Shown one piece after another: positions 18,040 to 25,292 of a DNA stretch of 64,000 nucleotides (position 1 is the first letter of the stretch; each line of letters begins with the position of its first letter). Source of the DNA: Mycobacterium parmense. GTDB lineage: Bacteria; Actinomycetota; Actinomycetes; Mycobacteriales; Mycobacteriaceae. The DNA is taken from assembly GCF_010730575.1 (NCBI RefSeq), contig NZ_AP022614.1, positions 3,906,001-3,970,000 of the forward strand, in the 5' to 3' direction. Position numbers and translations under genes: made by a program. The notes beneath the pieces are model-generated. The model worked only from the letters and a program-made list of their open reading frames with translations, searched no databases and was not told the DNA's origin.

Positions 18040-18726
18040 TTACATGAACGGCATCCTCAGAACTCCCGTCGTCACGGGCCCGGATTGCGGCGGCGCCACC
18101 GGTGTCCCCGGCGCGGGGTTGGGGCCCAACGGCGCCATCGGCATCCCCGGCGCGGGATTGGCGCCCAACGGCGCCATCGGCATCCCCGGCGCGGGATTGG
18201 CGCCCAACGGCGCCATCGGCATCCCCGGAGCGGGGTTGGCGCCCGGGAGCCCGAGCGGCCCGGGCGAGCCGGGATTGCCGGCCAGGCCCTGCAAAGGTCC
18301 CTGCAGGACGCCGGGCATCTGGCCGTTGGCCAGCGACTGCATGAAACCCGGGCAACCCATCTGTATCGCCATGGTCGCGACCATCCCGGCGATGCCGGGG
18401 GAAACGCCCCCGCTTCCGGTCAGCTGCGACGCGATCGAGGCGACCGTCGCGCCCGGCTGCACCAGCATCGGGCAGATGGACTGCCCCATTCCGGCCAGGG
18501 CGTTGCTCATTGGGCCGTTGTTGCCGATGCCGAGGTTGGTCAACGGCGAGCCGGGTGGCGGGTCGGCGTGCGCCGTCGGCATCGACGCGGCCCCCGCGGC
18601 GATGACACCCGCCGCGACCACAAGCGGGCGGAGCATCGGTTTGATGCGGTCCGCGGGCGTGCGGACCCCCAAGGCGCGTGGGGTCGTCTGCTCGCCCCGT
18701 GCGCCGTCACTAGTCGGTGCAGTCAT
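18040..18726 (-). CDS. Secreted Pro/Ala/Gly-rich protein with C-terminal tandem repeats
   Basis: A 228-residue exported protein. A signal peptide at about residues 31-54 (LRPLVVAAGVIAAGAASMPTA) ends in AHA-D, a good type I cleavage site, although a 30-residue polar extension precedes it. The mature part has a helical domain with two Cys (SICPMLV, MGCPGFM) and a tail of four 13-residue units of the type LGANPAPGMPMAP. The ATG at 18726 follows GAGGAG. Proline-rich mature exported proteins of this sort are common in mycobacteria; the function is unknown. It is an odd neighbour for the catabolic genes. Confidence 0.8.
   Translation of the reverse strand: MTAPTSDGARGEQTTPRALGVRTPADRIKPMLRPLVVAAGVIAAGAASMPTAHADPPPGSPLTNLGIGNNGPMSNALAGMGQSICPMLVQPGATVASIASQLTGSGGVSPGIAGMVATMAIQMGCPGFMQSLANGQMPGVLQGPLQGLAGNPGSPGPLGLPGANPAPGMPMAPLGANPAPGMPMAPLGANPAPGMPMAPLGPNPAPGTPVAPPQSGPVTTGVLRMPFM
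18092..18247. repeat. Four tandem 39-bp units inside the secreted-protein gene
   Basis: Units lie at 18092-18130, 18131-18169, 18170-18208 and 18209-18247. The two middle units are identical; the outer two differ at a few bases. The unit keeps the reading frame (13 codons), so copy number could change without breaking the protein, as in a VNTR. Confidence 0.92.
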
Positions 18727-18950
18727 TCGTTGCTCCTCGGTGGTAACGGGAATGCATGTGCACTCATTTCACTTTGGCAACGATGGACTACTTTGGTCAC
18801 AGCAACAACACGGTTGGGTCAAGGTTTGTGATTCGGCCGTTTCCTTACCGTTGTCTCAAAGACTTCGTGGGACGCTTCGCAGTTTGCTCGGGCACCGACG
18901 GGGCGGGCCGTATCGTGGGCATCGCCGGTGAACCGGGCGGAAGGAACACC

Positions 18951-19652
18951 ATGACGTTGGCAGCCGGACGCGGTCCGATCAGCGGCGACCCGGCCGGGCG
19001 CTTCGTACCCGCGCTGCCGGCCGGCGTCGTCTACATCGAGCCGCACCCAAGGCGCGTCCAAGCCTTCCGCGGCGGGCGTGCGGTGATCGACACCGAGCGC
19101 GCGCTGCTGGTGCACCGGCACGGGCAGCCACTGGGCTACGCCTTCCCGGTGGACGAGGTCGGCGAACTCCCATCCGAACCCGAGCCGGGGGCGCCGGGCT
19201 TCGTCCGCGTGCCTTGGGACGCCGTCGACACCTGGCTGGAAGAGGGCCGAGTGCTGGTCCACTACCCGCCGAATCCCTACCACCGCATCGACTGCCGCCC
19301 GACGCGGCGGCACCTGCGCGTCTCGGTGGCGGGCATGACCCTGGTGGACACGCCGGACACCGTCATCCTCTTCGAGACGGCCCTCGAGCCGAGGTTGTAC
19401 GTCGATCCGGCCCATGTGCGCACCGAGCTGCTGCGCCGCTCGGACACGTCCAGCTACTGCAACTACAAGGGCTACGCCACCTACTGGACCGCCGTCGTGG
19501 GCGACACCGTCATCGACGACGTTGCCTGGAGCTACCCGGACCCGCCCCCGGAAAGCCTGCCCGTCAAGGGTTTTCTGAGTTTCGACAGCGCCCGTGCGGA
19601 TGTGCGCGCCGAGCTGCCCCTCAGCCGCCGTAGTGAGGCCGGCCGAGCTTGA
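18951..19652 (+). CDS. DUF427-domain protein
   Basis: A 233-residue protein with two DUF427-like segments: a first around YIEPHPRRVQAFRGGRAVID and a second ending YCNYKGYATYWTAVVGD, with the hallmark aromatic pattern of the family. DUF427 proteins are small beta-rich proteins of unknown biochemical role. The frame is open from 18756, but the ATG at 18951 follows GGAAGGAA. It converges with the acyl-CoA dehydrogenase gene and their 3' ends overlap by 32 bases. A second, shorter DUF427 gene is at 57430. Confidence 0.82.
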   Translation: MTLAAGRGPISGDPAGRFVPALPAGVVYIEPHPRRVQAFRGGRAVIDTERALLVHRHGQPLGYAFPVDEVGELPSEPEPGAPGFVRVPWDAVDTWLEEGRVLVHYPPNPYHRIDCRPTRRHLRVSVAGMTLVDTPDTVILFETALEPRLYVDPAHVRTELLRRSDTSSYCNYKGYATYWTAVVGDTVIDDVAWSYPDPPPESLPVKGFLSFDSARADVRAELPLSRRSEAGRA

Positions 19653-20811
19653 GCTCGTGCTGGGCGATCATGTTGCGGAAAACCTCCATGGTGCCGCCAT
19701 AGATCCCGGCGGGCACGCCATGCCGGAAGATGAACTCGACGGCACCGCCGTCGGCATACTCGGCCGAACCCGTTGTGCCGGTGGGCAGTGCCGATGCGGC
19801 CCCCAGCAGATCCATCAATTCCGGTGAGCTGTCGCGCATCGTCTGGATGAGCGCGACACGGCCGTACATGCCGGGAGTCGACAGTGCCGCCTCGATCCGG
19901 GCGATGCTGCGCCCGAGCCGGAATTTGATCGACTCGTCGTCGATGCGCCGCCGCCCATGCGCATCGGGCGTGCCGAGGACCGCCGCGACCCCGTCGGCCG
20001 CCTCCGCCATCACGTGGCCGTGCTCGGACATCATCGAAATGTTCTGCAGGCCATGGTCTTGGGCGTCGGTGATGCCGTGCTCCGCATCAAGGGCATACCG
20101 CATCACCGTCCAGCCGCCGTTGACCTCTCCGATGCGGTACAGGTCGTCGACGCGCACGTCGCTGTAGTAGACGATGTTGGTGCGGTCGCCGTCCACCGTG
20201 CGGATGCCCTGGATCTCGATGCCCGCCGAGTCCAGCGGCACCAGGAACATGGTCAGATTCCGGTGTTTACGTCCCTGCGGGTCGGTGTTGGTGAGCAGGA
20301 AGACGTACTTGGCGTTATGGGCGTTGGAGGTGAACATCTTGGAGCCGTTGATGATCCAGCTCGATCCACCCGCCTCCCGCACGGCGCGAGTCTTGCAGGT
20401 GGCGACGTCCGAGCCGCCCTCGGGCTCGGTGTAGCCCAGACACAACCGGATCTGGCCGGACAGCACGCCCGGGAGCACCTCGTCGACGAGCTCGGGCGCC
20501 CCGAACTGCTGCACCAGCCGCGCGACGACCGCGGTGGTGCCCCAGTGGTACCACGGCGTGTGGGCACGGCCGATCTCGAGATGGAAGATCCGCCGGCGCA
20601 CCGGATCGAAACCGCCTTCGGACTCCAGTTTCCAGTCCGACGTCAGATAGCCCGCTTCACCCAGGGCTAAATGCACTGGCTCGCTGAAGTTTTCGCCGGT
20701 CTCACGATCACGCTGGCGGATCTCGTCGGTCACGTGCTCGGCGATGAACGCCCGGGTGCGGTCGAAGAATTCCTGCTCTTCGGGCGAGAGTGCGACGCGG
20801 GAGAAGTCCAT
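19621..20811 (-). CDS. Acyl-CoA dehydrogenase (FadE family)
   Basis: A 396-residue flavin acyl-CoA dehydrogenase. The FAD/substrate segment LCLGYTEPEGGSDVATCKT, WIINGSKMFTSNA and the C-terminal YGGTMEVFRNMIAQHELKLGRP are typical. It introduces the alpha-beta double bond into an acyl-CoA and passes electrons to ETF. The ATG at 20811 overlaps the stop of the LLM oxidoreductase gene as ATGA. It belongs to the thioesterase-LLM-FadE unit that starts at 22636 beside regulon element copy B. Confidence 0.92.
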   Translation of the reverse strand: MDFSRVALSPEEQEFFDRTRAFIAEHVTDEIRQRDRETGENFSEPVHLALGEAGYLTSDWKLESEGGFDPVRRRIFHLEIGRAHTPWYHWGTTAVVARLVQQFGAPELVDEVLPGVLSGQIRLCLGYTEPEGGSDVATCKTRAVREAGGSSWIINGSKMFTSNAHNAKYVFLLTNTDPQGRKHRNLTMFLVPLDSAGIEIQGIRTVDGDRTNIVYYSDVRVDDLYRIGEVNGGWTVMRYALDAEHGITDAQDHGLQNISMMSEHGHVMAEAADGVAAVLGTPDAHGRRRIDDESIKFRLGRSIARIEAALSTPGMYGRVALIQTMRDSSPELMDLLGAASALPTGTTGSAEYADGGAVEFIFRHGVPAGIYGGTMEVFRNMIAQHELKLGRPHYGG

Positions 20812-21731
20812 CAGGCGGCGTCGATCACGAGGGCACGGAAACGGTCGAGGGTCTCCAGCGCGTGCGCCACGCTGTCGCCGGGCAGGTGCACACTGACCCA
20901 CGTCACACCCAGCTTCGCCAGCTTCTGAAGCCCCTCGAGGTAGGCGTCGGCGTTGAATGCGTCGTCGGCGGGGCTGCCGCCCTCGAAGTTGGTGAAGGTG
21001 ATGTCGATCGCCGACCAGTCCCTGCCCGCCGCATCGCACCGGCGCCGCAGGTCGTCGATGCCACCGGTGAGCCTTTCCACGGAGTCGATGACCGCGGTGC
21101 CGGCGGTCTGAGCGAGTTGCGGCGGGGCGGGAAACGGGCACCAGCCGTCGCCGTACTGCGCCACCCGCTGGCGCGAGGCCGTCGTGTTGCCGCCGATCCA
21201 GATCGGCGGATGCGGCTCGCTGACGGGACGGGGGTGGGCGGTGATCCCCTTCGCGCTGAAATGCTTTCCCTCGAAGGAGATGTCGTCACCGGTCCAGATG
21301 GCCCTGATCACCTGCAGCGCCTCCTCGAACAGCTCGGCGCGCTCGTCGTAGCTGACCCCCAACGCGGCGAATTCCCGCTTGAGGTAGCCCACTCCGACGG
21401 CCAGCGTGAAACGGCCGCCGGACAGCAGGTCCAATGTGGCGCCGGACTTGGCCACCACGAACGGGTTTCGGTAGGGCAGCACCACGATGTTGGGGATCAG
21501 CCGCAAAGTCGACGTCGTGGCTGCCGCGAAACCCAGTGCGACAAAAGGGTCCAAAGCGTCGTGCCCGCCGGCCTCCAGCCAGCGCTGCGACGGCGCCGGG
21601 TGGTCGGTGAAGCCGAAACCGTGGATCCCCGCCGCCTCGGCGGCCGCGGCCACTGTGCCGATGCCGTCCCCACTGACCAGCTCGGGGTTGTAGGGATGGC
21701 TGTGCATCGGGTGGGTGATGGTGAAACGCAT
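20811..21731 (-). CDS. LLM-class flavin/F420-dependent oxidoreductase
   Basis: A 306-residue luciferase-like monooxygenase-fold protein: GFGFTDHPAPSQ, LRLIPNIVVLPYRNPFVVAK and GGRFTLAVGVGYLKREF are typical of the mycobacterial F420-dependent subgroup (probable TIGR03619 type). It would oxidise or reduce an alcohol or ketone with F420 or FMN. The frame is open to 21824, but the ATG at 21731 begins the domain (RFTITHPMH). It is translationally linked to the downstream acyl-CoA dehydrogenase gene and follows the thioesterase gene by 14 bases. Confidence 0.88.
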   Translation of the reverse strand: MRFTITHPMHSHPYNPELVSGDGIGTVAAAAEAAGIHGFGFTDHPAPSQRWLEAGGHDALDPFVALGFAAATTSTLRLIPNIVVLPYRNPFVVAKSGATLDLLSGGRFTLAVGVGYLKREFAALGVSYDERAELFEEALQVIRAIWTGDDISFEGKHFSAKGITAHPRPVSEPHPPIWIGGNTTASRQRVAQYGDGWCPFPAPPQLAQTAGTAVIDSVERLTGGIDDLRRRCDAAGRDWSAIDITFTNFEGGSPADDAFNADAYLEGLQKLAKLGVTWVSVHLPGDSVAHALETLDRFRALVIDAA

Positions 21732-21745
21732 GGTGTTCGAGGCCT

Positions 21746-22636
21746 TTAGAACCGCGCGCGCGAGTCGATCGCCGTGTCGCTGGTGCGCAGCGGACGGATC
21801 AGCGCCTCCTGCGCAAAGGAGCACAGCAGCTCACCGGCCTCGGAGTGCACGGTGCCGCGCACATACGACATGCCCGCGCCGACCTGGGTGCTCTCGTGGG
21901 TGTAGAGCAGCCAGCCGTCCCAACGCACCGGTTCGTGGAACGCGACGGAGATGCTCATGGGCGCGGTGGACACGGTCAGGTGCGCCTGGGCCGTGCCGAT
22001 GCCGGCGTGCGCGCGCATCGTGGTGGAGATCCCGAGGTGGCCGGTGAAGTATGCCAGGAGCGCCTTGGCCAGGTCGTCGCGCGTCGGGATCGGGTCGTAG
22101 TGCAGCCACGCGTGCAATTCGGGCGGCCCGACCTCGTCGGGGCTGTTGACGTCGACGACGTCCACCAGCCGCAGCTCGCGCCCCACCATCGGCATCGGCG
22201 ATTGGTGTGCGTCGGCCGGGCCGGCGACGTCGGGGCGCGGCAGGTGGTGGCGGATGACGTCGCCCGTCGGAACGTCGGCCAGCACGGTGATGCTCAGGCA
22301 GCGCCGGCCGTTCTGGTGCACGGCCACCACCGCGGTGGCGGTGGACCGGCCCTCGGCCACGACGTCGAGCACGAGTTCGATCGGCGGACCGACGGTCACG
22401 GCGCGGGAGAAGACGGCGTGTGCGGAGCGCACCGACTTGTCGGGGAATCGTTTGGCCACCGCGACTATCGCCTGGGCGAGCACCTGGGTGCCCTCGACCA
22501 CCTGCCGTTCGTCGCCGGCGGCGATGCCGGTGTCGCCGCTGAACCGATCCTGCCCGCCGGACTGCACGTCGAACAGGTCCAGCAGGCCCTGCACCGTCCA
22601 CTCGGTCTGCTCGGACTCCTCAGAAACCTTGCTCAA
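21746..22636 (-). CDS. TesB-like acyl-CoA thioesterase (double hotdog)
   Basis: A 296-residue protein with two hotdog domains, as in acyl-CoA thioesterase II: the N-terminal half carries RSAHAVFSRAVTVGPPIEL, and the C-terminal half carries HAWLHYDPIPTRDDLAKALLAYFTGHLGI and SISVAFHEPVRWDGWLLYTHEST. It should release CoA from acyl-CoA intermediates. It is first in the minus-strand unit 22636 to 19621. Regulon element copy B is 40 bases upstream of its ATG. Confidence 0.88.
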   Translation of the reverse strand: MSKVSEESEQTEWTVQGLLDLFDVQSGGQDRFSGDTGIAAGDERQVVEGTQVLAQAIVAVAKRFPDKSVRSAHAVFSRAVTVGPPIELVLDVVAEGRSTATAVVAVHQNGRRCLSITVLADVPTGDVIRHHLPRPDVAGPADAHQSPMPMVGRELRLVDVVDVNSPDEVGPPELHAWLHYDPIPTRDDLAKALLAYFTGHLGISTTMRAHAGIGTAQAHLTVSTAPMSISVAFHEPVRWDGWLLYTHESTQVGAGMSYVRGTVHSEAGELLCSFAQEALIRPLRTSDTAIDSRARF

Positions 22637-22675
22637 ATCCGCCTCGCCTCTCCCGGTAGCAGCTCACGGCTCAGC

Positions 22676-22702
22676 GTGACACTTTGCATAGGATTTGTAA
22701 AG
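22676..22702 (+). promoter_or_regulatory. 27-bp regulon element, copy B
   Basis: GTGACACTT, 9 bases, TTTGTAAAG, with the same flanking CAGC and GGT as copy A. It lies 40 bases before the thioesterase ATG (minus strand) and 78 bases before the small plus-strand reading frame at 22780. Confidence 0.75.
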
Positions 22703-22779
22703 GTCGGCTAACAACACCACGGACCGGCGTCCGCACGGCGAACGCGTCGTGGGACGGGATGCTCAGGGAGGCAACATAA

Positions 22780-22932
22780 ATGGGCATCGTGAACAGCACG
22801 TCGGAGACCACCTTCACCCAGTCCGCGGAGGCCGTCTACGACGGCGGCATGGAGGGACCGGTCGCAAAATTGACACCGGCACCCGCAGTGCGTGACACTT
22901 TCCCGGTGTTTTGTAAAGGCATGATCGGATGA
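22780..22932 (+). pseudogene. Short frame resembling the 5' end of an SRPBCC gene (probable remnant)
   Basis: A 50-codon frame with a very good ribosome site (AGGGAGG, 6 bases before ATG). Its first 21 residues (GIVNSTSETTFTQSAEAVYD) look like the start of an SRPBCC/START-domain protein, where the family would continue into a longer domain. Here the similarity stops after about residue 21 and the frame closes inside the start region of the next gene. I read it as a truncated gene left by deletion; a genuine small peptide is possible. Regulon element copy C lies in its 3' part. Confidence 0.4.
22892..22918 (+). promoter_or_regulatory. 27-bp regulon element, copy C
   Basis: GTGACACTT, 9 bases, TTTGTAAAG, ending 10 bases before the ATG of the SMP-30-like gene. 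Read as a promoter it gives GTGACA, 16 bases, TAAAGG, which would place the transcript start at or next to the ATG (leaderless). Confidence 0.75.
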
Positions 22933-23744
22933 TCCCGAAGCCGCTCGCCAACGGGTTCTGCTTCGGTGAGGGCCCCCGCTGGTTCGAGGGCTTGCTGTGG
23001 TTTTCCGACATGCTGGGCGAGGCCGTGCACACCGCGGACATGCGCGGGACGCTGACCACCGTCCCACTGCCCGGGCGCCGCCCGTCCGGCCTGGGCTTCC
23101 GCCCCGACGGCTCGTTGCTGATCGTCTCGACCGAGGACCGGCAGGTGTTGCGCTACGACGGCGAAACCGTCACTCCCCTGGCCGATCTCGCCGACCTGGC
23201 ACCGGCCAACCTCGGCGACATGGTCGTCGACGCGGCGGGCCGCGCCTACATCGGGTGCCAGGCATTCTCCGGCGGCGTCATCATCCGCCTCGACCAGGAC
23301 GACAGCGCCACGGTGGTCGCCACGGACCTCGACTTCCCCAACGGGATGGTGATCACGCCGGACGGCGAATTGATCGTCGCCGAATCGGTCGGCCGACGGC
23401 TCACTGCGTTCGCCATCGGCGACGGCGGCGAGCTGACGGGCCGCCGCGTGTTCGCCGACGGCCTCGACGGCCCGCCCGACGGCATCGCGCTCGACGCCGA
23501 GGGCGGGGTGTGGACCTCGATGACGCTGGCCCACCAGTTCGAGCGGATCATCGACGGCGGCGCCGTGACGGACCGCATCGACATGGGCGGGCGGGTCGCC
23601 GTCGCCTGCGCGCTGGGAGGACCCCAGCGGCGCACGCTGTTCCTACTGTCGAGCACCGACGCGTATCCTCAGCGCCTGATCGGCACCCGGCAGTCCCGGC
23701 TGGATGCCGTCACGGTCACCGCCCCCGGCGCCGGCCTGCCCTGA
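22929..23744 (+). CDS. SMP-30/gluconolactonase-like protein
   Basis: A 271-residue six-bladed beta-propeller of the SMP-30/LRE family. The metal-site Glu is in CFGEGPRWFEG, the Asn/Asp ligands are in DLDFPNGMVITPDG and GLDGPPDGIALDAEGGVW. Such proteins are Ca/Zn lactonases. In this cluster it could open the lactone formed by the Baeyer-Villiger enzyme. No Shine-Dalgarno is seen, in keeping with a leaderless start. The next gene follows after 26 bases. Confidence 0.88.
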   Translation: MIPKPLANGFCFGEGPRWFEGLLWFSDMLGEAVHTADMRGTLTTVPLPGRRPSGLGFRPDGSLLIVSTEDRQVLRYDGETVTPLADLADLAPANLGDMVVDAAGRAYIGCQAFSGGVIIRLDQDDSATVVATDLDFPNGMVITPDGELIVAESVGRRLTAFAIGDGGELTGRRVFADGLDGPPDGIALDAEGGVWTSMTLAHQFERIIDGGAVTDRIDMGGRVAVACALGGPQRRTLFLLSSTDAYPQRLIGTRQSRLDAVTVTAPGAGLP

Positions 23745-23770
23745 AATCCGACCCAGTGAGGAGTGGACGA

Positions 23771-24589
23771 GTGAGCGACTCCTACTACGAGCTCGTCGAT
23801 GACGCCGATCCGCTGGGGGAGAAGTTCAGGGCGACCGACCTGGCGCGCGGCACCTGGTCGGCGGCAATACAGCACGGCGGACCGGTGTCCGCGCTGCTGG
23901 TCCGGGCGCTGGAGCGGTGTGCCCGGCGCGACGACACGCGCCTGTCGCGAGTCGTCATCGACCTGCTCGGCGGTGTGCCGTCCGACGGCGATCTGTGGGT
24001 CACCTCGCGCCTGCAGCGCGCGGGCAAGCAGATCGAACTCGTCGGCGCCGAGATGCTGGCCCTCGGCCCCGACGGCGAACCGCGCCCCGTCGCGCGCGCC
24101 AGCGGGTGGCGGCTGCACCAGCAGGACACCCGGGCGCTGGCCCACGCCGCCGCCGAGCTGCCCCGCCCGCGCGACGAGGCCGTCAACCGCAACCTCAAGG
24201 CGCGGGAGTGGGACCGCAACTACGTGCACAGCCTGGACTGGCTGTGGCTGACCGAACCACTGAGCCCGGGGCCGGGCGAGTCGTGGATCAACCCGACGGT
24301 GGACCTGGTCGGCGGCGAGTCCATGACGCAGCTGGAGCGGCTGTTCGCGGTGGCCGACTGCGCGAACGGAATCGGCAGCAAGCTCGACATCACCAAGTGG
24401 ACCTTTCTCAACACCGACCTGGCCGTGCACGTGTTCCGCGTCCCCGACGGTGACTGGATCGGAATCCGGGCCGAGACGAGCTACGGACCCGACGGTGTCG
24501 GTACCACCGTCGGGACGTTGTTCGACGAGCGCGGCGCGGTCGGTGCGATTCAGCAGTGCGTGCTGGTGCGCTCGCGCGGCGGGAAATAG
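23771..24589 (+). CDS. Acyl-CoA thioesterase-like protein (double hotdog, TesB/DUF3824 type)
   Basis: A 272-residue thioesterase-family protein. The N-terminal half has FRATDLARGTWSAAIQHGGPVSALLVRALE, the second half has SWINPTVDLVGGESMTQLERLFAVADCANGIG and TDLAVHVFRVPDGDWIGIRAETSYG, the usual active-site stretches. The GTG start at 23771 follows GAGGAG. It forms a two-gene unit with the SMP-30-like gene under element copy C. It is the second double-hotdog thioesterase of the block, distinct from the one at 21746. Confidence 0.85.
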   Translation: MSDSYYELVDDADPLGEKFRATDLARGTWSAAIQHGGPVSALLVRALERCARRDDTRLSRVVIDLLGGVPSDGDLWVTSRLQRAGKQIELVGAEMLALGPDGEPRPVARASGWRLHQQDTRALAHAAAELPRPRDEAVNRNLKAREWDRNYVHSLDWLWLTEPLSPGPGESWINPTVDLVGGESMTQLERLFAVADCANGIGSKLDITKWTFLNTDLAVHVFRVPDGDWIGIRAETSYGPDGVGTTVGTLFDERGAVGAIQQCVLVRSRGGK

Positions 24590-24606
24590 CGGGAAGCGAA
24601 AAGGCC

Positions 24607-24633
24607 GTGACACTTCGCCGATACTTCGTAAAG
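24607..24633 (+). promoter_or_regulatory. 27-bp regulon element, copy D
   Basis: GTGACACTT, 9 bases, TTCGTAAAG (one change from the other three copies), 8 bases before the ATG of the TetR gene. The hexamer TAAAGT fits the mycobacterial -10 pattern TANNNT and would start a leaderless transcript at the ATG. A site here implies autoregulation. Confidence 0.78.
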
Positions 24634-24641
24634 TTTGACAT

Positions 24642-25178
24642 ATGAGCGGGCCGGTGCAGGCGGCGGACAGTGACACCTCGACGCGTCAGCGGATCCTCGC
24701 GGCCACCGCGGAAGTGCTCGGGCGGAACGGAAAGACGAAGCTGAGCCTCTCCGACGTCGCCACCCAGGCGGGGGTCTCGCGCCCGACGCTGTACCGCTGG
24801 TTCGCCTCGAAAGAGGAGTTGCTGTCGGCCTTTTCGAGCTACGAGCGGCAAATCTTCGAGAGCGGTCTGGTGAAGGCCACTGCAGGGCTCAAGGGCGTGG
24901 ACAAGCTCGACGCCGTGCTGCGGTTCATCGTCGAATACCAGCACTCCTACTCCGGTGTGCGCATGGTGGACGTCGAGCCCGAACACACCATCGCCCAGTT
25001 CTCCTGGGTCATCCCCCAGATGCGCGAGGGGCTGCAACGCCACCTGCCCGGGCCCAATGCCGCGGTGAAGGCGGCCACCGTGATCCGGATCGCGATCTCG
25101 CACTACATCGTCCGAAGCGACGACGCCGACCAGTTCCTCGCGCAGCTGCGCCACGCGGTGGGCATCAAGGGCAGCTAG
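24642..25178 (+). CDS. TetR-family regulator, likely controller of the accessory block
   Basis: A 178-residue TetR protein. The DNA-binding domain covers about residues 14-62 (TRQRILAATAEVLGRNG, then LSLSDVATQAGVSRPTLYRWFASKEELL). The C-terminal ligand domain is short, about 115 residues. It is the only regulator in the 6.6-25.2 kb block. Element copy D directly before its start, and three more copies before the catabolic units, point to a local autoregulated repressor that responds to a pathway intermediate, perhaps an acyl-CoA. It converges with the FAD oxidase gene. Confidence 0.9.
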   Translation: MSGPVQAADSDTSTRQRILAATAEVLGRNGKTKLSLSDVATQAGVSRPTLYRWFASKEELLSAFSSYERQIFESGLVKATAGLKGVDKLDAVLRFIVEYQHSYSGVRMVDVEPEHTIAQFSWVIPQMREGLQRHLPGPNAAVKAATVIRIAISHYIVRSDDADQFLAQLRHAVGIKGS

Positions 25179-25292
25179 CCCCACCCCCGGCAGGCCCGTT
25201 GCCCCGCGAGCGCGCGTGTCTGCACGGCGACACGCCGTGTTGGGCGTACATCTGCGGCCCCTCGCGGGCGGTCTCCGACGAACAACAGCCCG

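Noticed and set aside
18092..18247. CRISPR-like array
   Set aside because: Units are contiguous with no spacers and are in frame inside a gene; it is a coding tandem repeat.
18773..18801. A fifth, inverted regulon element before the secreted-protein gene
   Set aside because: CTTTGGCAA and GGTCAC resemble the inverted element, but the spacing is 2 bases too long and about half the bases of one arm differ.
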